Positions 1 to 4,869 of a stretch of 5,869 nt of DNA are shown here, in pieces. Source of the stretch: Pseudomonadota bacterium (lineage in GTDB: Bacteria; Pseudomonadota; Alphaproteobacteria; JAAXGF01); assembly GCA_022563655.1 (NCBI GenBank), contig JADFMW010000166.1, forward strand, positions 1 through 5,869. The letters run 5' to 3'. The notes under the pieces are model-generated. The model ran no database searches. It was given only the letters and a program-made list of their open reading frames with translations, and was not told where the DNA came from. Each line of letters starts with the position of its first letter. The stretch's first letter is position 1. The translations under genes were made by a program, and so were the position numbers.

Positions 1-2018
1 TCTTCGAGCACCTCAAGGAAGCGGCGCTCACCATGCAGCAGGGCGGCGGCATCGGCTATGACTTCTCGACCCTGCGGCCGATGGGCGCGCCGGTCCGCGG
101 CGTCGGCGCCGACGCCTCGGGGCCGCTCAGCTTCATGGACGTGTGGGACGCCATGTGCCGCACCATCATGAGCGCCGGCTACCGCCGCGGCGCGATGATG
201 GCGACGATGCGCTGCGACCACCCCGACATCGAGGCGTTCATCGAGGCCAAGCGCGAGCCCGGCCGGCTGCGCATGTTCAACCTGTCGGTGCTGGTGACCG
301 ACGCCTTCATGGCGGCGGTGAAGCAGGACCGGGCGTGGGAGCTGACCTTCGGCGGCGTCTCCTACAACAGCGTCTCGGCGCGCGAGCTGTGGGACAAGAT
401 CACGCGCGCGACCTACGCCTACGCCGAGCCCGGCGTGATCTTCATCGACCGCATCAACCGGCGCAACAACCTGGCCTACACCGAGACCATCCACGCCACC
501 AATCCCTGCGGCGAGCAGCCGCTGCCGCCGTACGGCGCCTGCCTGCTGGGCTCGATCAACCTGGCGCGCCTGGTCGAATCGCCGTTCGAGGACGACGCGC
601 GGCTCGACCTCGACGCGCTCGACGAGCTGGTGCCCGTGGCCGTGCGGATGCTCGATAACGCCATCGACGTGTCCAACTTCCCGTTGCCGGCGCAGGCGCG
701 CGAGGCGCGCGCCAAGCGGCGCCTCGGCCTCGGCGTCACCGGCCTGGCCAACGCCTTGATGCTGTGCGGCGCGCGCTACGGCAGCAAGCGCTCGCTCGAT
801 CTCGTCGCCGAGTGGATGCACCGGCTGCAGCGCACCGCATACTTGGCCTCGAGCGAGATCGCGGCCGAGAAGGGACCGTTCCCGCTATACGACGCCGCCG
901 CCTACCTCGCCGGCGAGACGGTGCGCGAGTTCGACGACGACGTGCGCGCCGCGATCGCGAAGAACGGCGTGCGCAACGCGCTGCTGACCTCGGTGGCGCC
1001 GACCGGAACCATCTCGCTCCTGGCCGACAACGTCTCGTCGGGCCTCGAGCCGGTGTTCAGCCACGACTACACGCGCAACGTGCTGATGCCCGACGGCAGC
1101 CAGCGTTCGGAGCGGGTGAGCGACTACGCCTTTCGCCTATTCCGCCGGCTCAAGGGCGAGACGGCGCCGCTGCCCGATCACTTCGTCGACGTCGAGGCGC
1201 TGGCGCCGCTCGACCACGTCAACATCCAGGCGGCGGTGCAGCGCTACGTCGACAGCTCGATCTCGAAGACCATCAACTGCCCCGAGGACATCTCCTTCGA
1301 GGACTTCAAGGACGTCTACCTTGTGGCCTACGAGCTCGGCTGCAAGGGCTGCACCATCTACCGGCCCAACGCGGTGACCGGCGCCGTCCTCGAGGCCGGG
1401 CCCAAGGACGAGGCCCAGGAGCAGCAGGCGGAGCTGCCGCTGAAGGCGCCGAGGAGGCCCAAGGACCACTTCGAGGCCGGCGGCGTGGTCTACATGACCA
1501 AGCCGCTGAGCCGGCCCGAGTCGCTACCCGGCTCGACCTACAAGGTGCGCTGGCCCGAGAGCGAGCACGCCATGTACATCACGCTCAACGACATCATCAA
1601 GGACGGCCGCAGGCGGCCGTTCGAGGTGTTCATCAACTCCAAGAGCATGGAGCACTACGCCTGGACCGTGGCGCTGACGCGCATGATCAGCGCGGTGTTC
1701 CGGCGCGGCGGCGACGTCTCGTTCGTGGTCGACGAGCTCAAGGCGGTGTTCGACCCGCGCGGCGGCCACTGGGTCGGCGGCAGGTACACGCCCTCGATCA
1801 TCGCCGCCATCGGCGAGGTCATCGAGCGCCACCTGATCGACATCGGCTTCATGCCGGCGCCCTCGGCCGCGGCGCCGGCGGCCGAGGCCCTGCGCAAGGC
1901 GGCGGGCGACGAGACGCGGTCACGCTTCCGCACCTGCCCGAAGTGCAGCCTGCCCGCCCTCATCCACCAGGAGGGCTGCGACGTCTGCACCTCGTGCGGG
2001 TACAGCAAATGTGCGTGA
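1..2018 (+). CDS. nrdJ: Adenosylcobalamin-dependent (class II) ribonucleotide reductase NrdJ, 5' partial
   Basis: Reduces ribonucleotides to deoxyribonucleotides in the cytoplasm with a thiyl radical generated from coenzyme B12. The frame is open from the left edge (FEHLKEAALT before the Met at 33), so that Met is internal; I estimate from memory of the family that about 100 N-terminal residues are missing, including the first redox cysteine. Counting from the Met at 33: glycine-rich QQGGGIGYDFS (2-12), active-site NPCGE (157-161: Asn157, thiyl Cys159, Glu161), redox Cys170 eleven residues later (the same spacing as Cys322/Cys333 of the Thermotoga enzyme), PTGTIS phosphate-binding loop (323-328), GCTIYRPNA, then a TSCPD-type domain (about 498-606). 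An Ala/Pro-rich linker (607-634) leads to a cysteine tail: C635xxC638, C649xxC652xxC655, C660. That tail probably carries reducing equivalents to the active site and may bind zinc. No intein or frameshift is visible. The RNR class is certain; the exact N-terminus is outside the window. Confidence 0.96.
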   Translation, partial: FEHLKEAALTMQQGGGIGYDFSTLRPMGAPVRGVGADASGPLSFMDVWDAMCRTIMSAGYRRGAMMATMRCDHPDIEAFIEAKREPGRLRMFNLSVLVTDAFMAAVKQDRAWELTFGGVSYNSVSARELWDKITRATYAYAEPGVIFIDRINRRNNLAYTETIHATNPCGEQPLPPYGACLLGSINLARLVESPFEDDARLDLDALDELVPVAVRMLDNAIDVSNFPLPAQAREARAKRRLGLGVTGLANALMLCGARYGSKRSLDLVAEWMHRLQRTAYLASSEIAAEKGPFPLYDAAAYLAGETVREFDDDVRAAIAKNGVRNALLTSVAPTGTISLLADNVSSGLEPVFSHDYTRNVLMPDGSQRSERVSDYAFRLFRRLKGETAPLPDHFVDVEALAPLDHVNIQAAVQRYVDSSISKTINCPEDISFEDFKDVYLVAYELGCKGCTIYRPNAVTGAVLEAGPKDEAQEQQAELPLKAPRRPKDHFEAGGVVYMTKPLSRPESLPGSTYKVRWPESEHAMYITLNDIIKDGRRRPFEVFINSKSMEHYAWTVALTRMISAVFRRGGDVSFVVDELKAVFDPRGGHWVGGRYTPSIIAAIGEVIERHLIDIGFMPAPSAAAPAAEALRKAAGDETRSRFRTCPKCSLPALIHQEGCDVCTSCGYSKCA

Positions 2019-2178
2019 GGGTGAGCGCCGATCTTGCTCAATCAAACGCCCCGTGCGGCATGCAAAGGGCATTCAGGGCAAGCGCCTCACCTATCGGCGG
2101 ACTAATCTTGGGGAAGCGCGCGCATAGGCGACTCAACGCGAAACAGGTTATCCTGCGCTTGTTGGTTCGAGGCTACTC

Positions 2179-2183
2179 AAGGA
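2179..2183 (+). promoter_or_regulatory. Ribosome binding site for the coiled-coil/four-Cys gene
   Basis: AAGGA lies nine bases before the ATG at 2193, a normal Shine-Dalgarno spacing, and fixes this start. No convincing -35/-10 pair was found in the 174-base gap (2019-2192) between nrdJ and this gene, and no intrinsic terminator with a T-tract follows nrdJ there. Confidence 0.6.
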
Positions 2184-2192
2184 ACCGATCCG

Positions 2193-2696
2193 ATGAATAA
2201 CTGGCTAAGCGCGATCATGGACCCGCTCAAGTCTGCGGGCGAGACAGCGAAGGGACTGATAGATATCCGCGACACAGTCAAATTTGGGAATGCGGTAATC
2301 GAATTGCAGGCTCAAATTATGGACGCCCAACAAGGCGCATCCGCTGCCCAAGCGCGCGAATCGGCGCTGGCCGAGGAAGTGCGCAACCTTAAAGCACGCA
2401 TGGCTGAGTTTGAAGCATGGGACGCAGATAAGCAGCGCTATAAACTGCACGATTTCGGAGGCGAAACATTCGCTTACATTCTTAAAGAAGGAGAAAGCAA
2501 CGGAGAACCCGCGCATCGCATATGTGCCCATTGCTATCAACAGGGTCATAGGTCAATCCTTCAATTCCGCCTCCGGAACGCATTCAGCCAAGACGTCTAC
2601 GACTGTCCCGCGTGCAAGACCGAATTTCATTTTGGGGTTGGCCGAGACCCGCCGATGGCGACGCACGCTATTTCAGACTACGATCCAATCGGCTAG
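2193..2696 (+). CDS. Hypothetical protein: N-terminal coiled coil plus C-terminal four-cysteine (zinc-ribbon-like) module
   Basis: A soluble protein of 167 residues, with no signal peptide or membrane segment. Residues 1-30 are mixed. Residues about 31-78 form a long charged, Ala/Glu/Gln-rich helix with heptad character (likely coiled coil), ending in the WDADKQRYKL segment. The C-terminal part has C111-A-H-C114, then GHRSILQ, then C138-P-A-C141, which is the four-cysteine spacing of a small zinc ribbon. From memory the pattern (coiled coil, 'W.xxKxRY.L', 'EPAH.IC..CY..G..SILQ', 'CP.CK') matches a widespread uncharacterised family found in proteobacterial accessory and phage-like regions; I know no established function. 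The start is supported by AAGGA nine bases upstream. A terminator-like hairpin begins six bases after the stop codon. Codon use is less G/C-biased than in nrdJ, which suggests later acquisition. It could act as a nucleic-acid or protein-binding adaptor, but that is only inferred from the Cys4 module. Confidence 0.85.
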   Translation: MNNWLSAIMDPLKSAGETAKGLIDIRDTVKFGNAVIELQAQIMDAQQGASAAQARESALAEEVRNLKARMAEFEAWDADKQRYKLHDFGGETFAYILKEGESNGEPAHRICAHCYQQGHRSILQFRLRNAFSQDVYDCPACKTEFHFGVGRDPPMATHAISDYDPIG

Positions 2697-2701
2697 CAAC
2701 C

Positions 2702-2730
2702 AAAACGCCGGCTCACTTGTCCGGGGTTTT
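2702..2730. terminator. Bidirectional intrinsic terminator-like hairpin
   Basis: AAAACGCCGG (2702-2711) can pair with CCGGGGTTTT (2721-2730): nine of ten positions pair, with one G-G mismatch (2707/2725) and a nine-base loop. The left arm starts with AAAA and the right arm ends with TTTT, so the element reads as a hairpin with a terminal T-run on both strands. It sits between two convergent genes. The stop codon of the minus-strand small ORF (2713-2715) lies inside the loop. The T-runs are short (four), so efficiency is uncertain. Confidence 0.6.
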
Positions 2731-2856
2731 CTGGTTCTTCCGTTTTGGCTTAGGCTTGGCCGGCTGACGTGGCTGCGGCGGCGTGTTCAGCATCCGCCTT
2801 AGCGTCTCGTCGCGGCGCTGCTCCTGACTCATCGGCTTTCGTGTGGGTTTATCCAT
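2713..2856 (-). CDS. Small, strongly basic hypothetical protein (47 aa)
   Basis: A reverse-strand frame of 47 codons that starts MDKPTRKPMSQEQRRDETL, contains LRRMLNTPPQP (19-29), and ends in a Lys/Pro/Arg-rich tail (PAKPKPKRKNQKTPDK). The Glu/Arg-rich helix, the 'LRRMLNTPP' motif and the basic Pro-Lys tail resemble small uncharacterised proteins I recall from proteobacterial genomes; this is memory, not a search. No signal peptide or membrane segment is present. In-frame alternative starts are ATG at 2862 and ATG at 2832 (giving MSQEQRRDETL, 39 aa). None has a clear Shine-Dalgarno, so the start is uncertain. The ATG at 2856 overlaps the ATG of the divergent HEPN-like gene within one CATG. 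The gene ends in the loop of a terminator-like hairpin and converges on the coiled-coil gene. It could bind nucleic acid or act as a partner of the neighbour, but nothing in the sequence proves this. Confidence 0.5.
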   Translation of the reverse strand: MDKPTRKPMSQEQRRDETLRRMLNTPPQPRQPAKPKPKRKNQKTPDK

Positions 2857-3463
2857 GGACATCAACGAAGAGCAGATAGCCTTCTATTCTGAGCTAGGAC
2901 GCGCCATTACGCAATGGGCACATGTGGAACACGCTCTCATGTGGATTGCCTTGGCCTGCTTCAACAAGGATGACTACGCAACCCTCCCAACCGGATTTTT
3001 TGCCATCGAAAACTTTCGAACCAAGGTTCAGTTCGCCGATAGTGTCGTTGCCGCCCGCTTCGGCAAGACCAAGCACATGGCGGATTGGACCGCTCTAGTA
3101 GACCGGATGGGCAACCAATCCAAAGCCAGAAATCGCCTAGCTCACTACTGGATGCTCGGTGATCCAGACAACAGGGCCGGGCGACGCTACATGCTTTTAC
3201 CCCGAAGAGAGCCGCTGGGCACCAAGCTGTCAACGAGGCACCAGAAATACCCTAGTGCGATATGCCTTAGAGACATCGCAAGGCATCGGCTAGAATTTTT
3301 TGCTTTGACCGTTTCGTTAGAGAACTTCTATTTCCGCCTCTCCGGGCGCAAAGAGCCGTTTCCAAAATCTCTAGAACAACCAAAAAATCCCCCGACGATT
3401 GCTCGTATTCGTCGCGAGATTGACGCATACGCTTCACGCCCGCCACGACCATCGCGAGCGTGA
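2855..3463 (+). CDS. HEPN-like hypothetical protein with RNxxxH motif
   Basis: A protein of 202 residues, likely all-helical, with no signal peptide. An N-terminal amphipathic helix (about 5-36, around ITQWAHVEHALMWIALACF) is followed by a second (about 52-70) and a third that carries R92-N-R-L-A-H97. This matches the Rx4-6H signature (commonly RN...H) of HEPN domains, whose Arg and His form the RNase active site. The C-terminal half has another helix (about 138-162) and a basic, Pro-rich tail. HEPN proteins include toxins, abortive-infection RNases and CRISPR-associated RNases, and some are inactive; the assignment here rests on motif plus predicted helicity. A GTG at 2843 would add four residues, but the ATG at 2855 gives a more natural N-terminus. 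Neither start has a good Shine-Dalgarno. Base composition is A/T-richer than in nrdJ or chaC. No MNT nucleotidyltransferase partner is in the window; the only close partner candidate is the divergent basic ORF. Confidence 0.75.
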   Translation: MDINEEQIAFYSELGRAITQWAHVEHALMWIALACFNKDDYATLPTGFFAIENFRTKVQFADSVVAARFGKTKHMADWTALVDRMGNQSKARNRLAHYWMLGDPDNRAGRRYMLLPRREPLGTKLSTRHQKYPSAICLRDIARHRLEFFALTVSLENFYFRLSGRKEPFPKSLEQPKNPPTIARIRREIDAYASRPPRPSRA

Positions 3464-3498
3464 TCCCAATTCCGTCATCGGCCTGTCGCTCGCGAGAT

Positions 3499-3621
3499 AT
3501 GACTGGGACTCACTTGCGTCAAGTATACGATTGCCCCGTCTGCCACGCAATCCAACCGCGGGGGCCGGGGACCTACCAAAAATGTTTCACGCCGGGGATG
3601 TCGCACTTGCCGCGCGTGTAG
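3499..3621 (+). CDS. Possible small CxxC zinc-finger-like protein (40 aa), overlapping the lipoprotein gene
   Basis: A short plus-strand frame encoding 40 residues: after MTGTHLRQ comes VYDC12-P-V-C15, then C29 and H36, ending HLPRV. The C-x2-C-x13-C-x6-H spacing could bind a zinc ion. The first half lies in the gap after the HEPN-like gene; the last 49 bases are antisense to the 3' end of the lipoprotein gene. An alternative GTG start at 3460 overlaps the HEPN-like stop codon as GTGA, the arrangement of a translationally coupled gene, and would give 53 residues. Neither start has a clear Shine-Dalgarno. The segment VYDCPxC also occurs in the upstream coiled-coil protein. With so short a frame, chance is a serious alternative, so this is tentative. 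Confidence 0.28.
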   Translation: MTGTHLRQVYDCPVCHAIQPRGPGTYQKCFTPGMSHLPRV

Positions 3622-3908
3622 ACCTGCCTTACGCGGCAAGTATTATCCATATCGATGACCAGATAACCCCTACAGGAATGCAATCGCACCCAGGCGTCAA
3701 CGCCCCTCTCTTTCGTGTCGCCATCCTTGCCCGTGGTTTGAATTTGCGTCATGAAGGATATCTTTTTAATGTCGCCCCTGCTGATTTCGAGCCGATCGAG
3801 GCTGCGGTCCACGGCCGCGTCACAGTCATTATATGCTTTGTAGGTAACACACCCAACAAGTAAAAACGATGTAAAGACCAAAACCGGGATCGTCAGATAT
3901 TTAAGCAT
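3573..3908 (-). CDS. Small predicted lipoprotein, function unknown
   Basis: A protein of 111 residues. The N-terminus MLKYLTIPVLVFTSFLLVGC is a type II signal peptide: Lys3, a hydrophobic core at 4-18, and a lipobox L17-V-G-C20. Cys20 is therefore expected to be lipidated after signal peptidase II cleavage, and Val follows it, with no Asp inner-membrane retention signal. The mature part has C29, C79, C91 and C102, which could form two disulfides in the periplasm, and a compact sequence with Trp75 and a C-terminal HFW. I do not recognise a named family. The start at 3908 is chosen over upstream in-frame starts because it yields the signal peptide and has GAGGAAA eight bases upstream. The longer frame would translate a tandem repeat. 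A promoter-like sequence lies about 150 bases upstream. The gene converges on the HEPN-like gene, and its 3' end overlaps a tentative small plus-strand ORF. Confidence 0.82.
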   Translation of the reverse strand: MLKYLTIPVLVFTSFLLVGCVTYKAYNDCDAAVDRSLDRLEISRGDIKKISFMTQIQTTGKDGDTKERGVDAWVRLHSCRGYLVIDMDNTCRVRQVYTRGKCDIPGVKHFW

Positions 3909-3914
3909 GTAAAT

Positions 3915-3921
3915 TTTCCTC
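3915..3921 (-). promoter_or_regulatory. Ribosome binding site deciding the lipoprotein start
   Basis: On the minus strand GAGGAAA precedes the ATG at 3908, with eight bases between GAGGA and the start. It supports the short form that begins with the signal peptide, rather than the longer upstream-extended frame. Confidence 0.65.
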
Positions 3922-3966
3922 GAACGCTTCGGCGTCTTCGGCGGTCTTTCGCGCTCATCGCCGCCT

Positions 3967-4011
3967 GCGGCGTGCCTGACCGCGGCGTGCCTGACCGGGG
4001 CGTGCATGACC
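3967..4011. repeat. Three tandem 15-bp units
   Basis: GCGGCGTGCCTGACC occurs at 3967-3981 and again exactly at 3982-3996. A third copy at 3997-4011 (GGGGCGTGCATGACC) differs at two positions. The array lies in the gap between chaC and the lipoprotein gene, inside the likely 5' leader of the lipoprotein transcript. The unit length is a multiple of three, but there is no sign that it is translated, because the lipoprotein start lies downstream of it. Confidence 0.9.
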
Positions 4012-4026
4012 GGCCACCTCCGGCGG

Positions 4027-4067
4027 CCCGAGCGATCCTATAGCCGATATGCCCGAGCGATCTTATA
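4027..4067. repeat. Two direct copies of a 16-bp element, 25 bp apart
   Basis: CCCGAGCGATCCTATA (4027-4042) and CCCGAGCGATCTTATA (4052-4067) match at 15 of 16 positions. On the minus strand each copy begins with a -10-like hexamer (TATAAG or TATAGG) followed by ATCGCTCGGG. They may be a duplicated promoter core and start region, or paired operator sites, for the lipoprotein gene. Confidence 0.85.
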
Positions 4068-4089
4068 CGCAGGGCGGCACGGTTAACAA
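4062..4089 (-). promoter_or_regulatory. Sigma70-like promoter directed at the lipoprotein gene
   Basis: On the minus strand TTGTTA (4089-4084, four of six matches to TTGACA) and TATAAG (4067-4062, five of six matches to TATAAT) are separated by 16 bases. Transcription would start near 4055 and run through the 16-bp repeat and the 15-bp tandem array into the lipoprotein gene, giving a leader of roughly 150 bases. The element lies just beyond the chaC stop codon, so the lipoprotein need not depend on chaC transcription. This is predicted by eye only. Confidence 0.5.
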
Positions 4090-4141
4090 TCATCATCTCC
4101 CGATCGTCCGGCCCCGCCAATCGGGCGCGAACAGCCGAGGT

Positions 4142-4717
4142 TCATTCGACCCGTCGCTCGCGCACCAGGCGCAACAGCGCGTGCAGCGGGCCGTCGTTGA
4201 GCCCGAGGTCGTCGAGCTGGGCGACGGTGTTCTCGAGGTAGATGCGGTTGTCGCCTTCGGCGCCGCGGCCCGCGACGATCACCTCGGCCGCCTCGGAGAG
4301 CGAGAGCTTGCCGGCGTACTGACGGTGGGCGCGGTCGGCGACGTAGGCGTGGGCCATGACCCGGCGGCCGGGCAGCTCGACCGGCACCAGGCGGCGGTGA
4401 TAGACGCCCGTGACCAGCTCGCGGGCATCGAGATAATCGCACACCGCATCGGCGTCGGCTGCGGCGACGCAAAAGGCGCGGGCGCGGCACGAGCCGCCGC
4501 GGTCGAGGCCCACCACCAGTCCGGGGCGCTCGGGCGTGCCCCGGTAGCGCACCGAGTACACGCAAAACGCGCGGTGGTAGCCGCGCAGCAGCGCCGGCTC
4601 GACGACACGATAGGGAAAGCCGGGACGCCACATCAGCGAGCCGTAACCGAACACCCAGATGTCGCCGGGCGCCGGCTCGGCGCCGGGGTGGCTCTGCTGC
4701 TCGATGCGCTTGTCCAT
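4142..4717 (-). CDS. chaC: ChaC-like glutathione-specific gamma-glutamylcyclotransferase
   Basis: A cytoplasmic enzyme of 191 residues that is expected to cleave glutathione to 5-oxoproline and Cys-Gly. Diagnostic features are VFGYGSLMWRPGF (22-34), whose YGSL loop binds the gamma-glutamyl group, then LLRGYHRAFCVYSVRYRGT and PGLVVGL (65-71). They are followed by YLDARE (95-100), whose Glu100 corresponds to the family's catalytic acid/base, and by GDNRIYLENTVAQLDDLG (155-172), a conserved C-terminal stretch. The length fits bacterial ChaC proteins. The start at 4717 puts the YGSL loop near residue 25, as usual; an in-frame ATG at 4792 would add 25 poorly conserved residues, and neither has a strong Shine-Dalgarno. 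The gene is divergent from the DUF2125 gene, a neighbourhood I recall from other alphaproteobacteria. The symbol reflects the family; the historical link of chaC to calcium transport should not be read as its function. Confidence 0.9.
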   Translation of the reverse strand: MDKRIEQQSHPGAEPAPGDIWVFGYGSLMWRPGFPYRVVEPALLRGYHRAFCVYSVRYRGTPERPGLVVGLDRGGSCRARAFCVAAADADAVCDYLDARELVTGVYHRRLVPVELPGRRVMAHAYVADRAHRQYAGKLSLSEAAEVIVAGRGAEGDNRIYLENTVAQLDDLGLNDGPLHALLRLVRERRVE

Positions 4718-4806
4718 CACCGTTGCGAGCTCGATCCGGGACGCCGCCGCGCGCGGAGGCCGATAGTTAGCGCGCGCCTCGCCCCGGCGCAAGCGCCAGC
4801 CGGCCC

Positions 4807-4835
4807 TCGACCGCCCCCGGGATGCGGTCTATAAC
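4807..4835 (+). promoter_or_regulatory. Sigma70-like promoter for the DUF2125 gene
   Basis: TCGACC (4807-4812, four of six matches to TTGACA) and TATAAC (4830-4835, five of six matches to TATAAT) are separated by 17 bases. A start near 4842 would leave a leader of about 28 bases before the ATG at 4870. It lies in the 152-base divergent gap shared with chaC. No equally good pair was found pointing towards chaC. Confidence 0.5.
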
Positions 4836-4869
4836 GGCGCGCCCCGCCCCGGCAACCCGCCCCTGCCCG

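Noticed and set aside
2020..2091. Imperfect inverted repeat after the nrdJ stop (GGTGAG.CGC...TTGC against GCAAGCG.CTCACC)
   Set aside because: It has two bulges, a loop of about 40 bases and no T-tract, so it cannot be called a terminator or regulatory RNA from sequence alone.
764..2200. Long plus-strand open frame inside nrdJ
   Set aside because: It is out of frame with NrdJ, and its Arg/Ala-rich translation is a typical high-G+C shadow without motifs.
3464..3508. TCCCA...TGGGA stem in the gap after the HEPN-like gene
   Set aside because: The arms are short, separated by a large interrupted loop and not followed by a T-run, so it is not a convincing terminator.
3399..3863. 154-codon plus-strand frame across the lipoprotein gene
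   Set aside because: It is antisense to a protein with a clear signal peptide and lipobox, and shows no recognisable domain of its own.
4099..4125. CCCGAT...ATCGGG inverted repeat after chaC
   Set aside because: It has six base pairs, a 15-base loop and no T-tract; it is easily expected by chance in this composition.
2019..4141. Search for tRNA, CRISPR array, transposase, integrase or attachment-site duplications
   Set aside because: None was seen; the only repeats are the 15-bp tandem and 16-bp direct repeats upstream of the lipoprotein gene, which do not have CRISPR spacing or terminal inverted-repeat character.
4049..4834. Long plus-strand open frame (261 codons) opposite chaC
   Set aside because: It is antisense to a clearly recognisable ChaC protein, and its composition is what G/C-biased codons give on the opposite strand.
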